A DNA stretch of 64,000 nt from Pseudomonadota bacterium (GTDB lineage: Bacteria; Pseudomonadota; Gammaproteobacteria; Steroidobacterales; Steroidobacteraceae): positions 1 through 64,000 of the forward strand of contig JAFEDS010000028.1 of NCBI GenBank assembly GCA_018241505.1, read 5' to 3'. The notes beneath the pieces are model-generated. The model made no database searches and was not told the DNA's origin. It saw only the letters and a program-made list of their open reading frames with translations. Shown here piece after piece: positions 1 to 9,261 of this stretch. Position 1 is the first letter of the stretch. Each line of letters starts with the position of its first letter. The translations under genes and the position numbers were made by a program.

Positions 1-1080
<1,080 letters not shown>

Positions 1081-1144
1081 GTCCCCCCCCAAAAGGGATA
1101 TCGAATCTGTAACACAACATCGATAAGATACTGGTGACGGTTAA

Positions 1145-1180
1145 GGGTTGCTGCCGCGCCCCCTAAGTGCGGCGCAACCC
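1145..1180 (+). other. GC hairpin in the groEL 3' untranslated region
   Basis: An inverted repeat with arms 1145-1157 and 1169-1180 pairs GGGTTGC with GCAACCC and GCCGC with GCGGC around one bulged T, with an 11-base loop. It lies 64 bases after the groEL stop and upstream of the terminator. It has no T-run and so is not itself an intrinsic terminator. It may protect the mRNA 3' end or be an RNA processing signal; that role is inferred. Confidence 0.45.
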
Positions 1181-1221
1181 CGAAAGACGCGGAACAAGAC
1201 CCCCTATTCCGCGCATTATTG

Positions 1222-1250
1222 AAACCCGGCTTCGGCCGGGTTTTTTTTTT
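1222..1250 (+). terminator. Rho-independent terminator after groEL
   Basis: A perfect 9-bp stem (AAACCCGGC / GCCGGGTTT) closed by a TTCG tetraloop runs directly into a stretch of ten T. This is a textbook intrinsic terminator, 142 bases after the groEL stop codon. Confidence 0.93.
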
Positions 1251-1694
1251 GGCCGCTGCGTTCGCGAATTGGAACACTGCAGCGGCTTTCCGCACTGCGT
1301 CCAACACCGGTTAAGGCGGCGTTAATTTTCCTCGAGGTGCGTGCCGCCGCGCGCAACACGTGTTGTCGCAACTTCCCAACATGAGCGCGGCGGCTAAACC
1401 AACTTGCCGCTGACATGACGCAGGTCGTGCCGCGCCGGTCGCGGCAGGTACCGGGCGCAGAACTTCAATACGTTTGCATATATCATCACGGCGCCGGCCG
1501 CCGGTCGCACGCGACTGGACAATATGACAGTGCGGCGAACACATTCACTGCTGCGCGACTTTGGGTGCTGATCAATTTTTGAGCGGCGTGCTATGTTCTA
1601 CCGCAGTGTCTGACACATCGGCGCGCCCCTCAGTGCTTCGGACGCGCGGGTCCTTCCGCATCGTGCGGGGTGTTGGATGTCGCGGAGAATGGAA
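1251..1694. other. Non-coding gap between the groEL terminator and the lipoprotein gene
   Basis: No convincing gene is seen: the short frames present have neither good ribosome sites nor recognisable products. The stretch holds a small palindrome at 1428-1446 (TGCCGCG / CGCGGCA, 5-base loop) and A/T-rich patches near 1475-1490 and 1573-1597 that could carry the promoter of the next gene. I cannot assign a clear -35/-10 pair. Confidence 0.5.
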
Positions 1695-2666
1695 ATGCCC
1701 ACTATTGTTAAACCGATGCTCGCAGCCGGGTTGCTGCTCGCACTGAGTGCCTGTTCCAAACTCGGCGGCGGTGGCCAGGATCAGATGGCCTGGGCGAAGG
1801 ACGCGCTCGACCGCAACGATCGCGTAGAGGTAGTGGCGTCCGACCCACAAGCCAAGACCTTCACGGTGCGGGTGAAGGAGTCGGGCCAACTGGTTGTCCT
1901 TCCGGTTGATCAAATCATTGCCGGGCCGGCTGGAACGCTGGCGTTACCTGACAAGCAGGCCGCCGTGAGTCCAGCGAGCAACCAGTCGGCTGCCCCAGCG
2001 CCTCCACCGCCTGCACCGGAGACGTCGGTGCCGGAGGCTGCACCTCTACCGGTAGCACCCGGCCGCACGGACAAACCTTTACCTGGACCTTCGCAGCCCA
2101 GCAGTAGTCCTTCCCTGGCAACCAGCGGTGAAGCGGCTCGCCCAGCCTCAGACGAAAATGCGGCCCCTGACGAAACCGCACAGCCGATGGACTCGGCCAA
2201 GGGTCCTCACGCGGAATCTGCGTCGCGCGCAAAAGCGGGGGCCGTGCTGGCGGAGGGGCCTGGCTACAGCATCAAGGCGAGCGGATCCAAAAGCGTGGCT
2301 TCGACGGCGTCACCTGCCGGCGCGCCGCGCGGCGCGCCGGAACGGCTGCATGATCCGATCATCTGCCAGGGTTCTCGCCTGCTGCATATTGACAATCGCA
2401 ACCTGGAATTCGATGGTGATGCCATTACGGCCGAAGATGGCTGCGAGATTCACATCACCAATACGCACATCAGTGCGAAGGGCATAGGGGTTCTGGCGCG
2501 GGCCGCGAATGTGCACATCAAAAACAGCGAGATTGATGGTGACTCGGGCGCTGTCGATGCCTCCGAGGGTGCCCAGGTGTATGCCCAGTCGTCCCGGTTC
2601 AAGGGTTTGACGCGGCGGCTGGAGAGCTCTTCATTTCACGACCTGGGTGGCAATGTCTGGAACTGA
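1695..2666 (+). CDS. Putative lipoprotein with Pro/Ala/Ser-rich linker and beta-helix-like C-terminal domain
   Basis: Function unknown. From the ATG at 1695 the protein is 323 residues. It has a lipoprotein signal (MPTIVKP, a hydrophobic stretch, then LSAC with the lipidated Cys at about residue 20) and should be membrane-attached. A short folded part follows, then a long Pro/Ala/Ser/Glu-rich linker. The last ~95 residues carry short repeating beta strands (HIDNRNLEFDG, EIHITNTHISAKG, NVHIKNSEIDGD) like a right-handed parallel beta-helix. Start choice: ATGs lie at 1677, 1689 and 1695, and the GGAG at 1684-1687 fits 1695 (7-base spacing). A 24-bp perfect palindrome lies inside at 2317-2340. 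The stop lies at the beginning of the glnE frame. Confidence 0.7.
   Translation: MPTIVKPMLAAGLLLALSACSKLGGGGQDQMAWAKDALDRNDRVEVVASDPQAKTFTVRVKESGQLVVLPVDQIIAGPAGTLALPDKQAAVSPASNQSAAPAPPPPAPETSVPEAAPLPVAPGRTDKPLPGPSQPSSSPSLATSGEAARPASDENAAPDETAQPMDSAKGPHAESASRAKAGAVLAEGPGYSIKASGSKSVASTASPAGAPRGAPERLHDPIICQGSRLLHIDNRNLEFDGDAITAEDGCEIHITNTHISAKGIGVLARAANVHIKNSEIDGDSGAVDASEGAQVYAQSSRFKGLTRRLESSSFHDLGGNVWN
2317..2340. repeat. 24-bp perfect GC palindrome inside the lipoprotein gene
   Basis: The two 12-base halves (CCGGCGCGCCGC and GCGGCGCGCCGG) are exact reverse complements with no spacer, so the whole block is self-complementary. It encodes part of the Pro/Ala/Gly/Arg linker. It contains two GGCGCGCC octamers. 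Confidence 0.8.
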
Positions 2667-5497
2667 CCGGTGAGACTCGGGACGCTGTCGAGGCGGCGAC
2701 GGCGTCCATCCGCGATTCGCTTGCTTTTGTTTTTGCGGCCAGCGACTTCGTATCCCAGGCCTGTACGCGTGATCCCCGCCTGCTACCGGACCTGATTGCC
2801 AGTCAAGATCTGCTGCGCAAGCTATCCGCTGCGGATTTTGCCGCCCGGGCGCCGCGCTCCGAGGCGGAGCCGCAATTTCTCGAAGACCTGCGCAGGTGGC
2901 GGCGGCGCGAGATGGTGCGCATTGCGTGGCGTGACCTCGCTGGATGGGCGCAACTCGAAGAAACGCTTGCCGATCTGACTGCTTTCGCGGATGCCGCCAT
3001 CAGCACGGCATGTGAGTTCGCACGCCGCTCGCTGGTGGCTCGCTACGGAGAGCCTTGCTCGGACAGTGGCGTCGTGCAACCGCTCGTCGTGGTTGGAATG
3101 GGCAAGCTCGGGGGTGGTGAGCTCAACTTTTCATCCGATGTCGATCTCGTCTTGCTGTTTCCCGAGCATGGCGAGACGAACGGTCCGCGTTCCATTGCAA
3201 ACGAAGAGTTCTTTACGCGGCTCGGGCAGGCGCTGGTGCGGATGTTGGAAACACCGACGCCGCATGGGATCGTTTTGCGAGTGGACCTGCGGCTGCGCCC
3301 GTTCGGGGATAGTGGTCCGCTGGTCGTGAGCTTCGCTTCGTTCGAAGATTACCTGCCGCGTCACGGCCGCGACTGGGAGCGGTATGCGTACGTGAAAGCC
3401 CGCGCGATCACGGCTCCGCAGGAGTACGAGGAAATCGAGGCGTCCGCAGTTCGTCCATTCGTCTACCGGCGCTACCTCGACTTCGGCGTGTTCGAAAGCC
3501 TGAGAGAAATGAAAGCGCTGATTGCACGCGAGGTCGAACGCCGCGAGCTTGCGGATCATGTGAAGCTCGGACCGGGCGGCATTCGCGAGATTGAGTTCAT
3601 CGTTCAGGCCTTCCAGCTCATTCGTGGTGGCCGCGATCGTCGGTTGCAGACACCCTCCCTGTTCAAGGCGTTGACGGTGTTGGGCGAAGCGCGCCTGCTG
3701 CCTGCGAACGTGGTCAGCGATCTGCGCGCCGCGTATGTATATCTGCGCCGCCTGGAGAATCGCCTGCAGATGCTGGCCGATGCGCAGGTGCACAAGTTGC
3801 CGGAAGATGCGCTCTCGAGAGGCAGGATCGCCGCTGCGATGGGCGCGGCCGATTGGCTGTCGATGCTCGAAGAGTTGAATCAACATCGGGCTCGTGTCAG
3901 CGGTCAGTTTCAGTTCGTGGTGTTTGGCGGCAGCGATCCGGATCGCGGCGCGGTCCGGATCGACCTGGGGCGATTCTGGGACTCGCAGGCGGAAACCGCG
4001 GCACTGACCGAATCATTGGCCGGCGCCGGCTTCCGGGAGCCGCAGGAAGCGACCCGCATTCTGTTGGAATTGCGCGCGTCCACGCTGGTTCGCAAGCTCG
4101 ATGAGCCGGGGCGCAAGCGCTTGCAAAGCCTGCTGCCGGCATTGCTGTCCGATATTGCCGCGAGCGGCGGGCAATTGGCGGTGTTGCAGCGTGTGTTGAA
4201 GATCATCGAGGCGATCGGGCAGCGCTCGGCATACTTCGCGCTGCTTCAGGAAAGCGCTGCGGCGCGCGCACGCCTCGTTGAATTGTGCGGGCACGGCGAT
4301 TTTCTCGCGCAGCAGATTGCATCCTATCCTTTGTTGTTGGATGAATTGATTGATGGGCGCGCGCTGGCGGAGCTCACGGGCCGCGCGGATCTCGCACGCG
4401 AGCTCGATCTGCGCATGGAGCTCGTCCAGGACGACGATCCGGAGCGCCAGGTTGAGGCTCTACGCCAATTCCAGCGCGCAGCCATATTTCGCGTCGCTGT
4501 TGCCGATCTGACGGGCCGCCTGCCCGTCATGCGCGTCAGCGATCGCCTGACCGAAATCGCGGAGCTCATTGTGGAGCGCGCGATGCAACTGAGCTGGCAA
4601 CAGATCACGGCACAGTACGGCACGCCCCTGTGTGATGACGGTGGCGGCCTGCGCCCGGTCCGTGTTGCCGCAGCCGGTTACGGCAAGCTCGGTGGCATGG
4701 AGCTCGGCTATTCGTCGGACCTGGATCTCGTGTTTCTGCACGACTCCCGCGGCGAGCGGCAGGAAACCAACGGCCGCGAGGTTGGCAAGCCCCGGTCGAT
4801 TGACAACCAGGTGTTTTTTGTCCGTCTCGCACAGCGGATCGTACATCTGCTGACGATGCACTCCGCCGCAGGCCGGCTCTACGAAGTGGATGTACGGCTG
4901 CGCCCGAGCGGTAAAGGTGGAATGCTCGTCACGAGCATCAATGCGTTCGCGGAGTATCAACGCCTGGAAGCGTGGACCTGGGAGCATCAGGCTCTCCTGC
5001 ACGCCCGGTCTGTGGCGGGCGCTCCTGAGCTGCGCGCTGAATTCGAGGCGATCCGCCTGGACTCGCTGTCGAACCACGTCCGGCGGGGCACGTTGCGCCC
5101 TGAGGTCCGCAAGATGCGCGAGCGCATGCGAAAGGAATTGTCGCGTGCCGGTGAGTCTCAGTTCGATATCAAGCAGGATGCCGGAGGGGTGGCGGATATT
5201 GAGTTCCTTGCGCAGTACTGGGCGCTCGAATGGGCACAGCAATACCCGCCGGTCGCCATGTTCTCGGACACGATCCGGCAGCTCGAGTCAGTCGCGTCCG
5301 CGAACCTGATACCGCAGCTCACGGTCGACGTACTGGTACTGGCCTATAAGGCGTACCGTGTGCGCACGCATCACCTGTCGTTGATGAACCAGGCGCCCAT
5401 AGTGGCGAGCACCGAGTTCGTCGCCGAGCGCGCCGCCGTCACCGGGATCTGGAATCAGGCCATGGCCGACGATTCCGCTGCGGCGGATCATCTATAA
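2663..5497 (+). CDS. glnE: Bifunctional glutamine synthetase adenylyltransferase / adenylyl-removing enzyme
   Basis: Adenylylates and deadenylylates glutamine synthetase, controlled by PII, to tune nitrogen assimilation. Two nucleotidyltransferase halves are visible: GMGKLGGGELNFSSDVDLV near the N-terminus and GYGKLGGMELGYSSDLDLV in the second half. Each is followed by a helical domain, with GPGGIREIEFIVQAF and DAGGVADIEFLAQY motifs. Start problem: the first ATG is at 2912 (861 aa), but the frame stays open upstream to a stop at 2540-2542. Codons from about 2690 encode conserved GlnE sequence (SDFVSQACTRDPRLL, then FLEDLRRWRRREMVRIAWRD). No ATG, GTG or TTG lies in that upstream frame. A CTG at 2663, overlapping the previous stop, would give 944 residues, close to the 946 of E. 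coli. I list that start as a hypothesis; a one-base indel is the alternative. Confidence 0.93.
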   Translation: MTGETRDAVEAATASIRDSLAFVFAASDFVSQACTRDPRLLPDLIASQDLLRKLSAADFAARAPRSEAEPQFLEDLRRWRRREMVRIAWRDLAGWAQLEETLADLTAFADAAISTACEFARRSLVARYGEPCSDSGVVQPLVVVGMGKLGGGELNFSSDVDLVLLFPEHGETNGPRSIANEEFFTRLGQALVRMLETPTPHGIVLRVDLRLRPFGDSGPLVVSFASFEDYLPRHGRDWERYAYVKARAITAPQEYEEIEASAVRPFVYRRYLDFGVFESLREMKALIAREVERRELADHVKLGPGGIREIEFIVQAFQLIRGGRDRRLQTPSLFKALTVLGEARLLPANVVSDLRAAYVYLRRLENRLQMLADAQVHKLPEDALSRGRIAAAMGAADWLSMLEELNQHRARVSGQFQFVVFGGSDPDRGAVRIDLGRFWDSQAETAALTESLAGAGFREPQEATRILLELRASTLVRKLDEPGRKRLQSLLPALLSDIAASGGQLAVLQRVLKIIEAIGQRSAYFALLQESAAARARLVELCGHGDFLAQQIASYPLLLDELIDGRALAELTGRADLARELDLRMELVQDDDPERQVEALRQFQRAAIFRVAVADLTGRLPVMRVSDRLTEIAELIVERAMQLSWQQITAQYGTPLCDDGGGLRPVRVAAAGYGKLGGMELGYSSDLDLVFLHDSRGERQETNGREVGKPRSIDNQVFFVRLAQRIVHLLTMHSAAGRLYEVDVRLRPSGKGGMLVTSINAFAEYQRLEAWTWEHQALLHARSVAGAPELRAEFEAIRLDSLSNHVRRGTLRPEVRKMRERMRKELSRAGESQFDIKQDAGGVADIEFLAQYWALEWAQQYPPVAMFSDTIRQLESVASANLIPQLTVDVLVLAYKAYRVRTHHLSLMNQAPIVASTEFVAERAAVTGIWNQAMADDSAAADHL

Positions 5498-5532
5498 TCG
5501 CCCCTCCACACCCATTTGCGTAAAGCTGACCC

Positions 5533-5730
5533 ATGGCCGTGACGATCAAGGTGCTGATCCAGCCCAATGCCCAGAACCAGTACGATGTGACCGAAGAGGA
5601 TCTGCCGCTGTCATGCCCCATGCCGCAGATGTACCTGTGGAATTCCCACCCGCGCGTGTATTTGCCCATTCAGCAGACGGGCTGGGCGAAGTGTCCCTAT
5701 TGCGGAGCGGAATACACGCTCAAATCGTGA
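5533..5730 (+). CDS. Small zinc-finger (CHCC type) protein
   Basis: A 65-residue protein with the spacing of the zf-CHCC family: Cys28, His39, Cys54 and Cys57, the last two in a CPYC turn. The domain is related to the zinc-binding part of the mitochondrial complex I subunit NDUFS6. Its bacterial role is not established. It starts 35 bases after glnE, in the same direction, and may be co-transcribed with it. Length and motif fit the family well. Confidence 0.8.
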   Translation: MAVTIKVLIQPNAQNQYDVTEEDLPLSCPMPQMYLWNSHPRVYLPIQQTGWAKCPYCGAEYTLKS

Positions 5731-5731
5731 G

Positions 5732-6145
5732 CTATGGAGCCGCGCTCCCACCCGTGCGGTAGGGCTTGTACGACTTCTCTTCGACGATCCGCGAGCCAAG
5801 CGCCAGATTTACGCGCTTTTTGATAGCTGCGCGCTCGTCGTTGCAGATGTACACAGCGCGCGCGAGCTCAATGAAGTCGCGATCGAACGTCTGGACCGCT
5901 TCCTTCTCGCGGATCCGGTCTTCAACGTCCCAGAGACGCTCGTTTACATCGTGGAGGGCGCGTTCGTCCGCCTGGATGTTAGCGGCCGCACAGCCACTGT
6001 CCCGCCAGGTGTTCTCCAGCAGGCTGAGCTCCAGCCGCACGTTCCCCACCTTGGCTGGGTCGGTGATGCGGGCGGCCTTGATCCGCAGGATGGTGATCTT
6101 GTCCAGCAACTCGCCGGGCGAGATGGGAACCAGTACGTCGTTCAT
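5732..6145 (-). CDS. DUF6165 family protein
   Basis: Function unknown. From the ATG at 6145 it is 137 residues and begins MNDVLVPISPGELLDKITIL, which is characteristic of the family. The remainder is mostly helical, with LLENTWRDSG and a Tyr-Lys-Pro-Tyr near the C-terminus. A longer reading from 6184 would overlap the upstream gene and is less likely. It lies 10 bases downstream of the GT9 glycosyltransferase on the same strand, so an LPS- or sugar-related role is suggested by context only. Confidence 0.72.
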   Translation of the reverse strand: MNDVLVPISPGELLDKITILRIKAARITDPAKVGNVRLELSLLENTWRDSGCAAANIQADERALHDVNERLWDVEDRIREKEAVQTFDRDFIELARAVYICNDERAAIKKRVNLALGSRIVEEKSYKPYRTGGSAAP

Positions 6146-6155
6146 GGTGCCTAGT

Positions 6156-7196
6156 TTAACGTAACAGCTCATCGAGCTTCGCAATCACGCGGGGCACCGT
6201 AATCAGGTTCATCACGCCGGGTACTTCGATTTTGCGTGTCCAGGCCAACTGGCCGGCGGGCTTTCCGCAGAACTGCATGGCGGCCTCTGCATAAGCATCC
6301 ACACACCATTGACGAGACAGGTAGGGTCCACTGCGGGCCGGGTTCGTGGCCGCGTATAAGCCAATCACGGGTGTACCGACCATGGTGGCCATATGAGCGG
6401 GTCCCGAGTCGGGCGCAATGAGCACCCGCGCCCGCTGCAGCAGCGCCAGAAGCTGTGGCAGCGTGTCCTTGCCGATCTGATTGATGACCGGGGTAGTCAT
6501 CAAACGCTCGATGGCTGCGCCGGTCTCGCGCTCCAACGGCGTGGGACCGCCCGCGAGGATGACGCGCATGCCGTGCTCCCGCGCAGCGTAATCGGCGACG
6601 GCCGCGTAGCGATCTACGGCCCAATTGCGCCGGGAATGACTGGAGCAGGGGCTGATGACGAGCGTCGGTTGCGTGTCGGGAATGAGGGTCGTTGCGTAGC
6701 TGAGTGCGTCCTCAGGGAGCGGCAGATCCCATTGCAGAACGCGCTCCTGAATTCCGAGGGCAACCAGAAAGCCGAAGAAGCTGTCGAGCACGTGCTCGCG
6801 GGTCCGGGGAGGGATCTGTGTATTGGTAACCAACCACTGCAGCTCGCGGGCTCGGGCGCGATCGAAACCGACTTTGATGGGTGCCTTCACCGTCTGCGCC
6901 ATGACGCTCGCCCGGAGCGCAAGCTGCATGTGGAGCAAGACGTCGAACTGCCGACCGCGGAGCTGCTCTCGCAAATTGCGCAACCCTGACAATCCGGAGC
7001 GCTTGTCGACGGTGATAAGCTCCACGCCCGCGGCGAGTTTCATCAGGCGAGCCTCGGTTTTCCCGATGATCCACGTGAGCTGCGTCGTCGGCCACACATG
7101 CTGTAACGTACGGATGATCGGGACTACGTGGCAGGTATCGCCGATCGCGGACAGTCGCAGGATGCAAATATGTTTCGGCGGTTGAGCAAGAGGCAT
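6156..7196 (-). CDS. Glycosyltransferase family 9 (heptosyltransferase-like)
   Basis: Probable ADP-heptose:LPS heptosyltransferase-type enzyme acting on the LPS inner core at the inner face of the cytoplasmic membrane. The 346-residue protein has the N-terminal LRLSAIGDTCHVVPIIR motif of family 9. Its C-terminal nucleotide-sugar half contains SPCSSHSRRNW, LAGGPTPLE, and APDSGPAHMATMVGTPVIGLY. It lies in an LPS core cluster with kdkA and waaA. Its start codon (7194-7196) abuts the divergent kdkA start. Which heptose it transfers cannot be told from sequence alone, so no waaC or waaF symbol is given. Confidence 0.85.
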   Translation of the reverse strand: MPLAQPPKHICILRLSAIGDTCHVVPIIRTLQHVWPTTQLTWIIGKTEARLMKLAAGVELITVDKRSGLSGLRNLREQLRGRQFDVLLHMQLALRASVMAQTVKAPIKVGFDRARARELQWLVTNTQIPPRTREHVLDSFFGFLVALGIQERVLQWDLPLPEDALSYATTLIPDTQPTLVISPCSSHSRRNWAVDRYAAVADYAAREHGMRVILAGGPTPLERETGAAIERLMTTPVINQIGKDTLPQLLALLQRARVLIAPDSGPAHMATMVGTPVIGLYAATNPARSGPYLSRQWCVDAYAEAAMQFCGKPAGQLAWTRKIEVPGVMNLITVPRVIAKLDELLR

Positions 7197-7198
7197 TG

Positions 7199-7969
7199 AT
7201 GGCGGGTAACAAGTGGTCGCTGGGGTCGGAAGTCAAGCATGCGACGCTGCCGGGCGGCGCCATGCTATATGACGGCTCCCGCCTGGGCAATTTGGCCCCG
7301 AGCTGGTTTGATCCGAATCATTGGCGGGCGCGCGGTGAGATCGAGGGAACTGCCCGCGGCCGCGGTTCCGCCCACTACATCAAATCCGCGGGGCGGCAAT
7401 TTGTGCTGCGGCATTATCACCGCGGCGGCCTGGTGGCGTATTTGTCGCGCGACAAGTATTTCTGGCGCGGCGAACAGGAGACGCGCCCGTTCGCGGAGTG
7501 GCAACTGACCTACAGGTTGCATCGCGCGGGACTGCCCGTTCCGGCGCCCCTCGCGGCCCGCTACCAACACGATGGCATGACGTACACCGGCGATATCATC
7601 ACTGAGCGTCTCAACACAGTTGGTTCGCTTGCCGAATGTCTGGCGCAGGGTGCGTTGTCCATTCTTACCTGGATCGAAATCGGCCGCTGCATCCGGCGCT
7701 TCCACGACCTCGGGGTCTGCCACGCCGATCTCAACGCACACAACCTGCTGTTGAATGAGGATGCCAAGGTCTACCTGATCGACTTCGATCAGTGTCAGTT
7801 GCGCCGCTCGGGACTGTGGCGCGATGGCAATCTGGTGCGCCTGCGGCGCTCGCTCGAAAAGATCACCTATGCTTTGCCACGCGACCGCTTCGGTGAAGCC
7901 GACTGGCACGGCCTGCTCGATGGGTATCGGCAAACCTCGGGCGACCAGTCCCTGGTGGCCGGCACCTGA
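7199..7969 (+). CDS. kdkA: 3-deoxy-D-manno-octulosonic acid (Kdo) kinase
   Basis: Phosphorylates the first Kdo of lipid A-Kdo at O4, as in bacteria with a single phosphorylated Kdo. Protein-kinase-like motifs are present: the catalytic loop HADLNAHNLLL (His175, Asp177, Asn182) and the metal-binding YLIDFDQC (Asp196). The family sequence GSAHYIKSAGRQFVLRHYHRGGLV lies at about residues 57-80. Start: ATG at 7199 with AAGAGG at 7187-7193; a TTG at 7196 is also possible. It is divergent from the GT9 gene with no real spacer, and 14 bases upstream of waaA, consistent with an LPS core operon. Confidence 0.9.
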   Translation: MAGNKWSLGSEVKHATLPGGAMLYDGSRLGNLAPSWFDPNHWRARGEIEGTARGRGSAHYIKSAGRQFVLRHYHRGGLVAYLSRDKYFWRGEQETRPFAEWQLTYRLHRAGLPVPAPLAARYQHDGMTYTGDIITERLNTVGSLAECLAQGALSILTWIEIGRCIRRFHDLGVCHADLNAHNLLLNEDAKVYLIDFDQCQLRRSGLWRDGNLVRLRRSLEKITYALPRDRFGEADWHGLLDGYRQTSGDQSLVAGT

Positions 7970-7983
7970 AGTCCGCCCCGCAC

Positions 7984-9261
7984 GTGCGTTACCTGTACAT
8001 ATTGGCGGTGTACCTGGCCGCCCCGCTGATCAGCCTGGTGATGTTGTGGCGCGGCCTGTTCGACCGCAGCTACTGGCATGATTTCGGCGAGCGCTTTGGA
8101 TTCGGTGCGCCGCTGCCGCCGGGCGGTGTCTGGGTGCATGCGGTTTCAGTTGGAGAGGTAAATGCGGCGGCCGCTCTCGTCACCACTTTGCGCGAACGGT
8201 ATTCCAATGTGCCCGTGTTGGTTACGACGCTGACACCGACCGGGGCGCTGCGCGCGAAGACGTTGTTCAAGGATCTCGCACAGGTCCGCTACATACCTTT
8301 CGATTTGCCCGGCTCCGTGCGGCGCTTCTTCAAACGCACGCAACCGCGGCTGGGCGTGATATTCGAGACGGAGTTGTGGCCGAATCTGTATTACCAGAGC
8401 GATCGGCTGAAGATTCCCCTTGTGTTGGCCAGTGCGCGCATTTCTTCGCGTTCGGTGGGCCGCTATCGGCGCCTGGGATCGCTTTTCCGCGACGCGTTGG
8501 CGCGACCGGTTGTCGTGGCTGCGCAAGGGGAGGGGGATGCCAGTCGTTTCGTGTCGCTTGGCGCGGATCCTGATCGCACTCACGTCACGGGCAACATCAA
8601 GTTTGATTTCAGCGTCCCGCAGGACATTGCGCAGCGTGGCCGCCGACTGCGCGAGCTCTATGCAAATTCCCGGCCGATGTGGGTGGCAGGCAGCACTCAT
8701 GGTGGCGAAGAGGACATTGTGCTCGATGCGCACCAGATTGTGCGCGGCAGCCATCCCCAGGCTCTGTTGGTTCTGGTGCCCCGTCATCCACCGCGATTCA
8801 CGGAGGTTGCTCACGCGCTTCAGCGTGCCGGCATCCGCTTTGTGCGGCAGTCACAGCGCGCGGGCGAGGAGGCCGGCGCCGCGGCGGCATCGGCTGACGT
8901 GTTGCTCGTGGACACGCTCGGTGAATTGCTGGACTTCTATGCGGCGGCCGATGTTGCGTTTGTCGGCGGCAGCCTGGTGCCCATCGGAGGCCACAACCTG
9001 CTCGAGCCGGCGGCGCTGGGATTGCCCATAGTCACGGGGCCGTATAACGGCAACAGCGCGGATATCGCGAAGTTGCTGATCGATCGGGGGGCCGCTGAAG
9101 TGGTACACGACGCCAATGAGTTGGGCGGGCGCGTGTCGTCACTGCTGTCGGATCCGGATGAGCGGGCGCGGATAGGTGCGGTGGGCCGCGATTGCGTCGA
9201 TAGCAATCGCGGCGCGCTGGGCAAGCTGTTGAGCTTGATTGAGCCGCTGCTGCGAGGTTAA
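7984..9261 (+). CDS. waaA: 3-deoxy-D-manno-octulosonic acid transferase
   Basis: Transfers Kdo from CMP-Kdo to lipid IVA on the inner leaflet. The 425 residues match the usual length. There is an N-terminal membrane anchor (about residues 4-22), the GVWVHAVSVGEVNAA motif with the likely catalytic Glu58, and the CMP-Kdo-binding half with WVAGSTHGGEED, VPRHPPRF and GGHNLLEPAALGLPIVTGP. The start is GTG. It follows kdkA closely, fitting the pairing of a Kdo kinase with a probably monofunctional WaaA. It converges on tolC with a 4-base overlap of the two stop regions. Confidence 0.96.
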   Translation: MRYLYILAVYLAAPLISLVMLWRGLFDRSYWHDFGERFGFGAPLPPGGVWVHAVSVGEVNAAAALVTTLRERYSNVPVLVTTLTPTGALRAKTLFKDLAQVRYIPFDLPGSVRRFFKRTQPRLGVIFETELWPNLYYQSDRLKIPLVLASARISSRSVGRYRRLGSLFRDALARPVVVAAQGEGDASRFVSLGADPDRTHVTGNIKFDFSVPQDIAQRGRRLRELYANSRPMWVAGSTHGGEEDIVLDAHQIVRGSHPQALLVLVPRHPPRFTEVAHALQRAGIRFVRQSQRAGEEAGAAAASADVLLVDTLGELLDFYAAADVAFVGGSLVPIGGHNLLEPAALGLPIVTGPYNGNSADIAKLLIDRGAAEVVHDANELGGRVSSLLSDPDERARIGAVGRDCVDSNRGALGKLLSLIEPLLRG

